Shown one piece after another: positions 33,201-45,666 of a DNA stretch of 64,000 bases. Source of the stretch: Rhizopus arrhizus (lineage: Eukaryota > Mucoromycota > Mucoromycetes > Mucorales > Rhizopodaceae); contig JAKZZE010000024.1 in assembly GCA_024220505.1 (NCBI GenBank), forward strand, positions 372,001 through 436,000. Direction: 5' to 3'. Every line of letters begins with the position of its first letter. The stretch's first letter is position 1. The position numbers and the translations under genes were made by a program. The notes under the pieces are model-generated. The model saw nothing but the letters and a program-made list of their open reading frames with translations, did no database searches and had not been told where the DNA came from.

Positions 33201-34391
33201 TGTTTGACAATACGTGATTGGGCTTTAGCTACAGCAAGTTCTGAAGTAAGGGCTTCGATTTGCTTTGTTTGGTCACTTTTTTCTCTTTGCAAAGCGGCTG
33301 TATGTCGACGCATAGATGACATATCTTGTTCATGACGGTTCTTCATAGCTTCAATCGTACTGTTTAATTTTTCTTCGCGAGCTCGTAACTGCTCAATTTC
33401 TGATCGAAGCTCATTCACCTGTTTTGCCAGCTTGTTTTGTTCCACATTAGCTTTATTTAAGTTTTGTTGAAGCTCAGTAACGCTGATGGTCAGTTCTTGC
33501 TTTGCCAATTCAAGATTCCACGTTTCTTCCTTTAGTTTTTCTGTAACAAAAATGACAGTTATATGATTTGACTCTAATCAATTTTTCTTGTTACCTTCGT
33601 TCTCTTCTTTTTGACGCATTTGTTTGGCCATTGCTTCTGCAGCTCTTTCCAAGTCAGCTTTTTGATTTTCTAATGTTCGGAGCTGCTCTTCTTTTTCTTG
33701 CAGCAATGCTTGCATCTTTCTAACTTCCAATAGTAAACCTTGACCGATTTCAGTTGCAAATTCAATATCAGTGTTCCTGCGGTCTGTATTTGGAACCTTG
33801 GATCGACGTTTAGTAGGCGTAGAACCTGTTGGTGGAGGAGGTAAAGGTAGAAGAGTAGTTGAATCATGATGAGGCGGTAATAAAGAAGATGCTGTGGGAC
33901 TGGGTAAAAGATCTAAGCCAGTTGTCATAGGTGCTCGCTGTTGACCAAATGACTATATAATTATTCATAAGTGCATTTTTTCAAGCATAAACAAAAAGAT
34001 GTAAACAAACCTCTTTTTTATTACGCATACCAGGTGGTTTTCTATAATCGGCCAAGTCTCTTTCAAGGTTTTTTAACCTCTCACTGGATAAAGGTGATTC
34101 GCTTGAAAGAGGTTCGTATTTTTGGTTTTCGAGCTCTTTTATTTTCTCTTCAATTTGACTCACTTGTCGAGCCAATACGTTTTTACCTATGCCACTACTT
34201 GAACCTTCCAACTGTCTTTTCTTTTCTGCCAATTGTTGCTCAAGTTCTTGTCGCTGCATTTGTAACTTACTGTTTTGATGCACAGGCTGTCGAACAATGG
34301 TTGATGATGATGGCGTTGGTAAAACTCGCTCATTTGTGGTGGATGCTGATGTAGGTAAGGATAAGGAATGTTGAGGGGGAGGCGTGCTCAT
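30206..34391 (-). CDS. Num1/Mcp5-like cortical anchor: coiled coils plus C-terminal PH domain
   Basis: Five exons (34391-34011, 33952-33595, 33540-30793, 30738-30596, 30541-30206) give 1321 aa. The first third is coiled coil (NSKLQMQRQELEQQLAEKK; VEQNKLAKQVNELRSEIEQL). The middle is acidic and Ser/Thr-rich with repeated ISTQTE / FTQTEF / SMQTED units at about 32050-32400. The end is a PH domain: GDWLWKNTRK, HQRYFWIHPYSRTLYWS, then VSLLIQTSHRQLRL and HDAWFESISHLLSR. This PH type is specific to Num1/ApsA/Mcp5, which binds PI(4,5)P2 and anchors dynein and mitochondria to the cell cortex. A basic tail follows the PH domain. Confidence 0.88.
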
Positions 34392-35354
34392 AACTGTGTT
34401 TGTGTGTTCTAAAGGAAAGTGTATGCGAGTTGCAGATTTAAAAAGATTTGCTTATTATTAAAACTGTAATAAAAAGGTTTGTGTTGGTATATGAATCTTT
34501 TTTCTCTGTTTTTTATATGAGCTGACTCATATATTCTTGTACTATGAATATACTTGGGAAACACAAAATAAAAGAAAAAAAATTAAGGAACGAACAAATA
34601 AAAAAAAAAAGCAAAAATAAAATAAAATAAAAAGTATGCAGAAAAGGAACTTTGGAGATTTGAATCTATTTTACGTGACTTTTTGAATTATTTGTATTAC
34701 TTTTTACTTCATGGTTTATTAAATTCTTTTGCTTTTTTGGGTTTAAATGAATGAAAAAAGGCGCTTTATTGAGATGTCTGATTGTGTATTATTTCTTAAC
34801 ACGACCAATTGCCGATTCAGGACAAATAGAATTTGAATTTACATGTGTCAAATACAGTAGATCATTTAGTGACATTTTTTTTTTTTTTTTTTTTTTTTTG
34901 TTTCAATCCCCTTAATATGTGGCGTTAAGCATATTTTTTATTGCTTTTATCCCATCCTGTCCAGTCTATTTCATTGTCTCCAAATCCCAGGAATCAAAAT
35001 ATTAACGTGTGACAAAATATATAAATAAAAACTTTTACTTGCTTAAGTAGCTGCAGTATACAAATAACAAAATTAATTTTTTTATAAAATGGGAATGTAA
35101 GAATGATGTGTGCTTAGCATCTAATTCTTTCTTATCCCTCCCTTTATTACTATATCTCCTGTATATCTCCTCACTTAGTATGCCTGAGATAGATTTAACT
35201 AGCATTATATAATGAAGGTAGTAATTGATATACGATTAAAGAATATTTTTATTTATCTGAGAATTAAAATAACCCAATTGAGCACATAATAATGGAAATT
35301 ATTGTATTGTCCGGGTCAGAGCAAGAGATGGTTAAAGAGCTAGTAATTGATATA
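34392..35354. other. Intergenic with a T25 run
   Basis: Upstream region of the Num1-like gene. It contains A-rich stretches (34564-34632) and an uninterrupted T25 at 34875-34899. No gene recognised. Confidence 0.45.
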
Positions 35355-36900
35355 CAGTGAGAACGGTAAATTTTGTCACTTTAAGAAAACTGAATGTCCG
35401 TAACCAAAAAATTAATGGCATTAAACCAAAATGATTGTCCCTTTATGTCTAGAAACTTTGTCCTTTTGAAGTAAGAGAAATGTCACAGGAAGTTGAATCA
35501 AATTGACGTAAAAATGGCATTTACTTTTTGACTTTAAAATGATTAGAATGTCTGTTAAAGTTGCATAGAATTTCAGCAGGTATGGTATTACATGCCTCAG
35601 TAATTCTATCAGACATTTTTTCTTCAGTCAACAGTTTGTGGCTTTTCAATTTTCCTTCTAAGATTGCCAAAAACTGTTCAATTGGGTTTAATTCAGGTGA
35701 ATATCTAGGCAGATACATCAACATATAGCCATGACTTTCGATTTTCCTTAGCATCAGTTTTAATTTATGTATAGTACAGTTATCCATCACCAAATGACTC
35801 CCTTTTATATCTTCATTAAGATCTATGGTATCAAGCAGAACATTCAGGAATTCGATAGAGTGCTCAGTTGTCATACCTTTTGATATTAATTCTGAACTAT
35901 CTTGCGCACTGCTCTCGTTATTATCATCAACATACTCCGTAGCTGGCTCTTCTATAATGTAAACTCATCTATAGTTTTTTTTTTGCCCTTTGCTACTCTT
36001 CTTTTCTTGCTTGTAGATGCCTTGTTACTTTGAAGCTTCTCTTTTTTTTTTTGGTGGTGGCTTCTTTATCGCTACATGAATGACGCTAAATGCATGTATA
36101 GTTCCAATAATCATTTAAGATGGGCCCTTTTTTTTAGTTGTCTTCACTATGGCAGAGTGTTCCCAGTATCTGTTCTGGCCTAAGTATTTCTCAAATTTAT
36201 ATGAAATCCAGCTTCGTCGATAAAGATACAGTTTTTTATAAAGTTTACATTAAAGTCTTTCCTTTTCATAAACCATTCATATCTCGTCTCTAAGTTATCA
36301 GAAGAGTTTCTAGCTTCGGGTTTAAATGTAGGTTTCTTAATTGTCACAAACATATTGCTCCTCATGTGATGATTGGGTTGCCTTTTGGAAATAGAAAAAT
36401 CCATAAACTCTTTAGATAGTTCATCAATAATATCTTCAGAATAAAGCTGAGGATCCTTATCAAGTAGTTCTCGAGCATATGTCTCGTGTTCAGCTGTGAA
36501 AGAGTTTGGGTGGCCAACGTAATTTTCTGAAAGCTCGTATGATACTTTATTTGTTTCCTGATAACCCTTCCATCATCTTCGGGCAGCGCCAGGCCCAACA
36601 CCAAGCTCTTTTGCAAGTCGAACTACTCTTCCTCTTTCTTCAGCGCTTTCTAACATTCAATCTGTAAACACCTCTCTTGTATTATCGCTATAATCATTAT
36701 ACATATTCTGCTTCAACTTTGGTTTCGTGACGGCTTTGGCTCTACATCATCGCTTTCCTTGACATTTTTTTCTTCAATAGATTTTCGAACTTTTAAATAT
36801 GAGCTCTGTGTGGCTATAGTTTCTAGGACAACGTCAGGGTCTATGAATTCATTAGAACTTCCTCCATAAAGTCAAAGACTTTTATCCCTAGATTGTTGTA
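35355..36900 (-). mobile_element. Inactivated Tc1/mariner-like (DD34E) transposon
   Basis: The transposase reads downwards from about 36850. N-terminal DPDVVLETIATQSSYLK; helix-turn-helix part with RVVRLAKELG (36640-36600); first Asp block NCIFIDEAGFHINLR (36240-36190); second Asp block SHLVMDNCTIHKLK (about 35790); Glu block YLPRYSPELNPIEQF (about 35700-35660). Premature stops occur near 36650 and 36575, at 36180 and in the 35950-36170 part, so it is dead although the catalytic residues persist. At the 3' end, 35353-35377 reads TACAGTGAGAACGGTAAATT (then TTGTC), a terminal inverted repeat next to TA. The matching 5' repeat was not found. Confidence 0.75.
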
Positions 36901-37529
36901 AACATTCTCCGGCCAATATTAAAAAATAAAAAAAGTATTTGCCATAGTTTCAAAACAAAAGTATAAAAGAAGTTGTTTAAGATTTAAAATGAAACAAAGT
37001 AATATTAAGGTCAATTTGCAAACTTTTATTTGACGTATTCATTTTTTAGTTGAGATTACTGCAAACTTTCAAAGAAGACTCAATAAACTTTTTGTGAACC
37101 TTCTCAAAATTATCGAGACACTTTTCAAGAAGTAAATGTAAATTTCAATAGAGCCTTATCCAAACTGTTGGATATAGAGTGAGCTAGAAGTAGTCTAGTG
37201 ATTTAATAAAATATAGCAAGACAGATAGACTAAGTATGTGAAAACTTCGTATAGGTGCATAGGTTATGGGAAGTTGAAAGATGAAAATTAATTACTTGTT
37301 ATTAAATTAATCAACAACTTTCTCATATAGCTTCATAAATATGATAATTCCAGAGATATTATCTTAGTACAGCATTAGATATACACCAAGACTTGTTTAG
37401 TAACCAATGGCATATATTCAGGCTAACTCGGCTTGATTCCTTTACAGTTTTGTGCGATTTTCTAACACTGGGAAAGTTGTATCTAAGTTACGTATTTGAA
37501 ATTAAATATACAATATATTCTCTCTGAAG
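36901..37529. other. Intergenic, nothing recognised
   Basis: AT-rich sequence between two transposon relics; no protein motif or RNA gene seen. Confidence 0.4.
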
Positions 37530-37810
37530 AACCACCTTTGCGTCTTGTCTAATCTACTCTTGTTAGGTAGAGACTGCAAGCCATCTCCTATTTACCTGTC
37601 CTTCTAAACTTTTCATATGGAACGAAGTTATTTTTTAATTACTGTAGCCCACGATTTTCATCACCTCCCTGTTTCACTTCATAGCTTAACAACAAGCGGA
37701 GTTCGATTAAACTGCCATATTCTTTATATTTATAACCTCATTCCTTTAATTTGCGACCATCTCTTGAGTTCATCTTGACTCTACGTGACGCAAGAAATAA
37801 AATACTTGAA
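37530..37810 (+). pseudogene. Possible LINE reverse-transcriptase C-terminal relic
   Basis: The third frame reads VETASHLLFTCPSKLFIWNE, preceded by a Cys-containing stretch, then TIFITSLFHFIA with in-frame stops. This resembles the C-terminal zinc-knuckle region of non-LTR reverse transcriptases (CPLCxxxxETxxHxLFxCPxxxxxWxxV). Stops and the short length make it a relic at best. Different from the LINE tail at 23883. Confidence 0.4.
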
Positions 37811-37862
37811 AAAACATACTAACTTGTTTAAAAAATAAAAGTAAAAGTTGACGTTGTTTTTT

Positions 37863-39224
37863 TTATTTTGCATTAGATATCACGCGTAAAATCGGCGATT
37901 TCAATGTATCACTCACATTGTCATAAAGGTCTTCCTTGGTATTTGGTATACATTGTTTATGAAAAATTTGTAGAATATTCATAATCTTATCCATTTGAGC
38001 AAATAAAGATCGCAATTCTTCGAATGATGTTGGGAATTGAAGAAAGCCAAGCTCAACCATACTGTACATGCACTGATTGAGACGTTATACTAAGTAAAAC
38101 GTTATGTTTACTCCAACAGCTTGGATTGCAATTTTGCCTTGATCACCATGAATATTTAAAGCATTTTTACAGAAAATTCCTAATCTTGCAAGATCTAAAT
38201 TGATCAGGTAGTGGTTGTTCAATGCTGACAGGCTCTTTACTTCTACATATCCGAGAGTCTCCATTTTATTTGTACATGAATAAATATGACCATCGTGTCT
38301 CTTGTGTGTCAATGAAATATTTGATTTACATTCCTTGTTAAGCTCATCTGTAAAATCAAATGCAACAGGATTTTCTGAATGTAAATCGTCGAAGAGTGTT
38401 TGCAATATGGGGTGCAGATAACGGGAAAAGAGCTTTCGCTCCTTCGTTGAATTTTGGCCATATGAGTAAGAAAGGACTTCCAACAGGCGAATAATCAACT
38501 TAATGCATCTTCTTACATTTGAATTCTTTTGATTTGTCAAAATTTGGTGAAGCTTCGATATCCCGATATCATGTTCGTATTTTCTGCTTAAGATACTATC
38601 GTGTATATCCATCATTTGAGTCAAGACTTCTTCTGGAAACTTGTTATCCTCTTTCGTTATAGACTTCAAGATTTTTTGAGTAAGTCTACTTGTAGAGTTA
38701 AGGGAATACTTTTCGAGATCAAGATCGACATTTTTGCAAAGAAGAAGAATAGATGACAAGGCTAAAATGTGGGATACATGGCTTTCAAATGTTAAAACAG
38801 ACTTGGACGCTATAAGGCCCTGAAATTTGTGGAAGCAAACACTAAAATTCAGTTCGTCAACATAATAGTGTTCATTCATATCATATGGTAATCTGTTGTT
38901 ACTTGATAAATATGGACTTATTTTATTCAGTGTTGAAGATGAGTCCTGACTCGTTATGAGAGTTGATGAGTTGGGCTCTGATTCGACAGAATTTAATGAA
39001 GCGCTGCAATCTGTCTGTTTCAACACTATCTCAGTATTCCTTTCTTTCCAAAATTGCTTCGCATCTTTTTTCCTGTCCCAAATGTAAAAATCTGTTAAAA
39101 GTAATTCCTTCTTATTTTCATCAGTTATCCATTTTTCTACGATGGTCTTAAAACGACGCACCGCCTTTCGCTTAGGGTATTGGTCATACTTTGAGAAAAA
39201 AGATAAATGGTTAAAAGTATCCAT
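37863..39224 (-). pseudogene. Unrecognised protein interrupted by one in-frame TAA
   Basis: The minus strand from ATG at 39224 is open for 379 codons, meets a TAA at 38085-38087, and continues in the same frame to a TAA at 37863-37865 (about 453 codons in all). Both halves look coding and the second half continues naturally (NQCMYSMVELGFLQFPTSFE). No intron of plausible size removes the stop. Visible traits: mostly helical, a Ser-rich linker (about 80-120), and a segment CTNKMETLGYVEVKSLSALN whose EVK resembles a PD-(D/E)XK nuclease core; that is only a guess. I think similar proteins are dispersed in Mucoromycota genomes but cannot name the family. It sits among transposon relics. It could be a pseudogene, a readthrough gene or a sequencing error. 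Confidence 0.5.
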
Positions 39225-41254
39225 GTTGGATAATACCCAATTAAGCTCTACTGGGGCGCGTCTTTTTTCTCTCTTTGTTTTTTCATATTTGAATTCATAA
39301 TATGAAATAAAAATAAAATGTATCAGAGCAGGAAATGTATGTTTCGATGTATTTTATTTGAATGTGTGACTATGTGAACTGCTGCACTATTAATGCGTTT
39401 TGGCGTTCAAGTTTGATCGCTGCTGAGGATGAATGACACAAACAAAAAATTTTAGGTTTTGCTAATTTGTACTCGTCACATGTTGTGATAATAAACAGTT
39501 ACTGATGTTATAATTGGATACTCTTCATTGTATTTTGGGAGGTTAGAAATTATTGGCGTTTCTCTTTACGTTTCTCAGCCTTCGACGTTTCATTTTACTC
39601 TTGCAGGTATGATGTATATACCAGTAATACATTTATAACTGTATTATTCTGAACTTACATTTTAAAATAACATTTAAGGAAGTACAGAAACTTCATATCA
39701 ATAAAAACAATATTAAAAACCAAAAAAAAAGAAAGAGTTGCAGTTAAACAATTTCATAATGATTTATTAGAATATTATTAAAACTTTAGATGATAAGAAT
39801 CAACTATAGAATATGGGGATAATTACAGTGGTAATTAGTCAGAGGCTATCTTGGTTTAACCTATACCAATAAAAAAAATTAGTAAAACGTATGGTGCAAG
39901 AAATGGAAACGCTCCATGCAAAATCATTAATAATCTACATATAAACGTCCTCTTAACGTTGTTGAGAGGGATTTATAAAGCTACTGAACGAAGGCTAACT
40001 CAAAGGTCCGCGAGTTTTTTCGCAATTATAAAGCATATAAAACATTTCAGCTACTGGGAATTGTGCAGACTCAATGGCCTACAGGTCCGTTTGCCTACCG
40101 AGCCTTACATGTTTGCTTCAACGTCGCTTTACTAAGTAAAAAAAATTTACCTAAGTTCATTCCACCTAATTTCAAAACTGGAAGTGAAAAAAGATAAAAG
40201 AGAAAAGAAAAGGAGAGAAACAAAAAATATCTTTCTCCTATTTTGGCCTTGTGCTTATATAAGCAAATAATTGGTGATTTTCAACATTGTCAAAAAATTA
40301 ACGTTTTGCATGACTTTGAATAAATGAAAAAATTAAAATGCTCTATATTGCACCTTTTTGAATTTTGAAGATACGGAATTTTTTTTTTATTTCAAGTAAA
40401 AAATAAAATAATACCCTTCCTCCTAAACATATTGCATTCAAATAATAAAACTTGTTCAAACAATGTATTAGTTATCTTTTGGGATACCATTAAATGTAAA
40501 TTACATGAAAAGCAACTGTTTTTGTTTTCTAATATAGATAGATACTGAATGAGTATAACATTGGTAAAATAAGGCTACAAAAAAAGTACTTTTCTTTTTG
40601 CTTCTCTTTTTATGAAAGATAAACCCTTAACATTATATATATTATATTCCTGTTCTAATGGTGTTTTTACTTTAGTAAAGACGTATCGGCTGCTTTCTTT
40701 ATGGTTTAAATGGTCTTTATAAAGTCTTTTTCCCAGGATTATCATTGCTTCTTCTTTTACTTGTTGGTATAAGCTTGGCTGATGTCTTTTTTTTCTTTTT
40801 TTTTTTATGGTCCATCTAAAGCAAGGTACTGTTACTTTTACTACATATACTCAATGGCTAATAATTATTATAAATGCGTGCTGCTTTTTTTAATGTATTT
40901 ATTGCAATTTATTCCATTCGTGTTACTGCCAAAATGGCCCAAGTGCCTGCGATGTTACACGATGTGTTTGACATTGCATTCTTAGTATGACAGATATCTG
41001 CTAAACAACTGTACACAAGCTTTCCGCTATATGCTTTCAGGCGATTGTTTAGCCAAACCAGCAATACATAAGATGACAACTGCAAATATTTGAAATACAA
41101 AGAATCACCTATTCGAAATATATGTCCTTTTACAAAGAAATCGAAATCAACTTAGGAAAAAATATATAACTCTAATAATATTATGGTACAAAAAGCAAAA
41201 TTAAATGTTTGTTGTTCTTATTGTTAATGGGATAATTTTTATTTTTAATTTAGT
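39225..41254. other. Gene-poor region
   Basis: Two kilobases without a supported gene. A coding-like fragment on the plus strand at about 40021-40133 reads FSYWELCRLNGLQVRLPTEP before losing its frame. The right 150 bp lies downstream of the UNC93-like stop. Confidence 0.4.
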
Positions 41255-42675
41255 TTAAAATTCTTTAATTATTTGCTTTTCTTTTTCAAAGGTATTATTA
41301 GTACTACTAGTGGATTCGTTGTCTGAGTCCTTAGGATTTGTTTCGCTCACGTTATTGGCAACCACAAAGATAAGAGGAAAAGAAACAAAGACGAGTATCC
41401 AACATATAAGACACTCCCATTTTAAAGGAATATTGACAGCATCAATACCAAACGATATAGCTGCACCAGCACTTTGAGTAGCTTTATAGAATCCAGCATA
41501 TCGAGCAAGCAATGAAGGATCATTGGACATGGCACCCATGAGCCAATACATATAAGTCTGATAAAGGGCATCACTGAATCCGTAAAACATATAGAGAACA
41601 AAAGGTCCGCCAAACCCAGAATCTTTCCAACCAATCGGCTGATTGAAGCTGTTATCGAACGTCAACTGAAATACAAAGCCACCTGCCCATACAGCCATGA
41701 TAACCAAAAAGAGTAAAGCTAATGATAAAAGAGCACGACCACGTCTTGTCATTCCCTGATAATCAAGCAAGCATCCGAGCATCAAAGATCCAAATATCTG
41801 TAGGCCCCAGTACATGGTATCATTCAGTGCTCTAGCAGAGGAATTGAAGTAAACGGAATTAATTCTAAATTGATACGAGTAAAACCAATTGGAAGCTAGG
41901 AATGCGGGGATGAGACACAGCATACGCCACTCTTTCCAAACAGACAAGACTCCTTTCAGTTCGTCGCTCCAATGTAAAGGCTTTTCGATAGCAACCTTAG
42001 TACCATCAGGACGAACAACACGTGTAGGACTTGCAATGGCTAGAGAAAGTACAACGCCAACAAGCATCACAATCACAAAAGCAATGTAAGTACTTGTCGA
42101 GACGCCTCCTGATGCCTCGTCTTCCAGATTAAGAGCTAAGGCAATTACTGAGCCAAGGATACCACCAATATTGAATAAGGCCCAAAAGATAGCGACGTAC
42201 TTTCCCTTGTTTTTTTCTTCTGGATAAGACATCATAATAGCCCCTTGTGCAGACCAAAAGACACCAGCACAACAACCAAGGATAGCACCTGCTGCAATGA
42301 CAAAACCGGAAATTTGTTTTCGATCATAAACCCATAAAGAAGCAGAATAAATAACATAACCAAGTGAACCAATCTATACCCCACAAATTATTAATCCCGA
42401 AAAAAAAAAACATGTGGAGAAAAAGTTTTTTTTTTTACTGTCAATGTATGCTTCACGCCGACTGTGTTTGTAAATGTGCCAGAGAAAAACCCAACGATTG
42501 CAAAACAACCGTAAAGAGCACCATTAGCTGAATCGATCAATCCAACATTAGAGCTCATTGAACCACCTGCTCCAAGTCCGGATAGAGCATTATACATCCC
42601 TGGGCAGCAGAGACATACAAGTCCTAATAAAATAACTTGCACTAGAGGTGTAAAGTATTTATCAAATAGCCTCAT
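41255..42675 (-). CDS. UNC93-like major facilitator protein
   Basis: Two exons (42675-42439, 42373-41255) give 451 aa with about 11-12 hydrophobic helices. Typical UNC93/DUF895 features: the first loops GMYNALSGLGAGG and SANGALYGCFAIVGFFSG; the block GAILGCCAGVFWSAQGAIMM followed by YPEEKNKGKY; ALFNIGGILGSVIAL; and SNWFYSYQF. The C-terminus is a short acidic/Asn-rich cytosolic tail. Fungal members are uncharacterised transporters or regulators; substrate cannot be inferred. The 65-nt intron carries both an A11 and a T11 run. Confidence 0.85.
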
Positions 42676-43665
42676 ATTTTCCTTTAAAAATTGTATGAAA
42701 AAAAAAGGAACTAGGGAAAGAAAGGAGTTCTTTAATTAAAAACAGCTTGCTGTATAAATATACAAAAAAAAAAAAGTAAACTAAATTATGAAAGGCAATC
42801 ATTTGCTACAAATTTTATTATCCGATTTCTTATCAAATGAATAGATAATACGCTGTAATCAAGACCTTTTTCTTATGGGGGTGAAATAAATATAGATAAC
42901 ACTTTGATAGCCATCTTTATCTATACAATCAATGTTTTTTTTATCATTTAGTTACTTTTATACTAAGAGCATAAAATAAAACAATTGAATACAACTTGTA
43001 TTTTATCCGACACAAGTTGAGTAAGCCCTGAAAAGGGTTCTATATTATGTCATTTTTTACGATCAGGGTTCTGCTGAAATGTGTGGGAAAAAAAAGGGTG
43101 CAGCAGTTTCCCCACATTAGTTACTTTAAATACCGAAATGTTTCAACAAAAAAGAGTATTGTGTGGGTATGCTACATGTAAATAGATATATTCCCTATTT
43201 TTACCATTATTTTATACATGATACTATAAGAAAGTGGATATTATTTCTTTATTTCATTCTCTTTTAAGAAAATATTTTATACATCACACATCCCGACCAT
43301 TCAATTTTAATTATCTCCCCGAAAATAAGCCTGTTTTCTGTTTTGTGCGGAATGAACGCAGCTTTTAGAAAGAGAAGAAATATACCTATAACTCAAAGTA
43401 AAACGCACTGATAATTGATATTCTAAAATAACTTGCAAGAGACAATGAAACGAAGAAGCTGTGGGATGTTATTTCAGCTCAAGTTTACAACAACAAAAAA
43501 AAGAAATATACACAATGCAATAATTTTTTTTTTTACTGTGTTCAAATTACTATCGCATTTTATAATCTTTTGCTTTCAGCATGTAGAAGACTAAAATCAA
43601 TTAAGCAACACAATATTATAAAGTGTCTACATATTTTAAAATTATCAAGTACTATGAACCAAAAA

Positions 43666-43704
<39 letters not shown>

Positions 43705-44559
43705 TCTCTTTTCAGAACTATTGTTATAGCTGAAGATGGTATCGCCTTTTTTTTTATAACCAAAATTGCCGTGTGCTCTTTTTTGTACTGTCTTGTAATC
43801 ATTCTCAAAGTGACCAGGATGATGTATTATAAAAATTGTAATACTCTACAGTGTTCTGGGTTTGTCATAAATGTCGCTGGATGCTTTGCTGATTCGTATG
43901 CAACTTGTGTACCAGTTGATGTATAAGTTCATGACTTCATATTCGACGCTGACTCAGCATAAAAAAGGGCACCAGTACCATCTGGTTCGACAAAGTGTGG
44001 ATATTCGTAGTTGATTGTCTTGATCGAGACATTGAATGATATACTTCTAGGTAAGAGAATGGACAGAATGCTTGAGACAAGGTTTTGGCTTATCATCAGA
44101 TAGCCAACCAAGTCTCTAAAGAATGCGCCTGTTACGTTCAGACCGAGACATGAGAAGACAGAGAATGAGATTCAGTGATACAGGGGGGTGACAAAGGGGA
44201 CACCCGTTTTGAATGAGGTGCCGAATGTATTTGCGAGAAGTTATTGCAAAAAACCATGCTGAAGGGCCTGTCAATCATTACAGGATTTCTCTGATGATTT
44301 GATCATTGTAACTGTGATTCGTCTCTTGAAAGTTTTTCAGTTGGCCGTACTAAATAGAGCAATGAACCATTTTCCTTTTATTCTGTTGTTCTTTACAATT
44401 GTATCATTCTTTCATCGAATAGACAAAAAGGAATGTACCATCCAACCATAAACGTTATCAAGAAAAACCGTTTTGGGGCGGCTTTTATTATTCTATCTGA
44501 CACGTCTTTGCCCATATTGAAGCTTTTTCGTTTTTGTGAGGAAATGATTTCATTCGTCA
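42676..44559. other. Repeat-rich gap with a T35 run
   Basis: Upstream region of the UNC93-like gene followed by debris. An uninterrupted T35 run is at 43669-43703. A 118-codon open frame (43570-43926) is mostly this homopolymer plus flanks and is not credible. The stretch 43920-44300 has broken coding-like frames on both strands that I cannot place. Confidence 0.4.
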
Positions 44560-45280
44560 AGTAGCTAAATGCGCTGGTCAAACCTAGGCGAAAAGGTTTT
44601 GGGAAGATTTCAGTATGAAAGAAACCAGTGCTGGAAAATTCATCAGAGCACAAGGAGGATTTTCTTTCAAAAGAAAAAAAAAAGAAAAAAAAAAGTGACA
44701 TTTCGTCCAGTAGCAAGACATGATGAGGAAAGAACCGCCAAGGGAGCTGCGTTGACAGTTACTGACATGGACTGCCTTTCCAGATGTGTTTCCCTGAATG
44801 AATCGGGTGTCAATATCAACATGAGACCATCGCCTGCTTGGTTTAAGCTTGGCAAGCCAGCAATCATCGAAACTTCTTTGACAAAGTGCGTTACTCACAC
44901 TATGCTTGGTATCATTTCTGCTTTGGGAATAATTGAAATTGAATAGAGACAAACTGCCGTCCTAAAAAAAAAGGTTAATATTGACAGTGTTGGCAAAAGA
45001 AAGCGTTCGCCAGCAAAGAATACTGCTCGAAAGAGTGCCACTGCCGGGCACTATTTAAAATTCATAGAAAGAGCTTTAAACGAAATGGATAAAAAAATCC
45101 GTTAATGAAGGGCTTTGATGTTGTAATGAACTGTACTATCCATTCTCGCCTCAAAAGAAATCGATGAGTTGATTACTAAAGAGACTCTATTTCTTCATAT
45201 TCGCCCGAATTGAACCTGTTGAGCCATTCTAGTTTATCGTTAAGAATAAATTTAGACATAGCCAGTTCACTGAATTATAA
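44560..45280 (+). pseudogene. Tc1/mariner-like transposase relic, different subfamily
   Basis: From about 44700 the plus strand reads DMDCLSRCVSLNESGVNINM, then RPSPAWFKLGKPAIIETSLT and VTHTMLGIISALGIIEIE up to a stop at 44944. It continues after the stop with KSATAGHYLKFIERALNEMD near 45030-45090. This is the first catalytic block (FLDESxFxINM...AWxKxGxPAI...ILGxISAxGxI) with the expected Asp-Glu changed to Asn-Glu, and the region leading to the second block. Stops and frame changes follow. The subfamily differs from the element at 35355. Confidence 0.6.
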
Positions 45281-45544
45281 GACTTCTTATCAAGAATAGC
45301 TGAGACCTGTAACAATGTTCGAGTCCTTCATCTTGGAGGTCTTGTACAGTATTCCATTAATCAATTTGAGAAATGCATGAAATCTCTCTAATAAATCTTG
45401 AAAATTTCCTGCAAATTGATGGATGACAAGAATGCCAACTCTAACGACATTTCTTTTTTTTTTATAAATTATACAAACAAAAAAATAAAAAAGAATAAAG
45501 CACTTATTTTAGGACTTGTGTCTTTATTTTTATTTTCTTTTTGA

Positions 45545-45666
45545 AAAGGGGAGAGACCACCCATAGCAGTAGGGGTAGGAGCACAGAGCCTTGACGTTGC
45601 TCCCAGGCAGGAACACCGGGAATAGCAGTTGGGGCAGGAGCAAAAAAAAAAAAAAAAAAAAAAAAA
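45545..45666 (+). repeat. GC-richer segment with an internal 21-bp repeat and an A-rich tail
   Basis: About 100 bp distinctly richer in G/C than its surroundings, ending directly in about 25 A (45643-45666). Inside, ATAGCAGTAGGGGTAGGAGC and ATAGCAGTTGGGGCAGGAGC are near-identical copies about 60 bp apart. The abrupt composition change and terminal A run resemble a small retro-inserted RNA copy, but no target duplication was identified. Confidence 0.35.

Noticed and set aside
38070..38095. A mini-intron removing the in-frame stop at 38085
   Set aside because: GTATAACGTCTCAATCAG would be 18 nt, well below the 41-nt minimum seen elsewhere in this window.
43570..43926. 118-codon open frame with a long Phe run
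   Set aside because: The Phe run is a T35 homopolymer; flanks have no family motif, and the frame depends on the exact run length.
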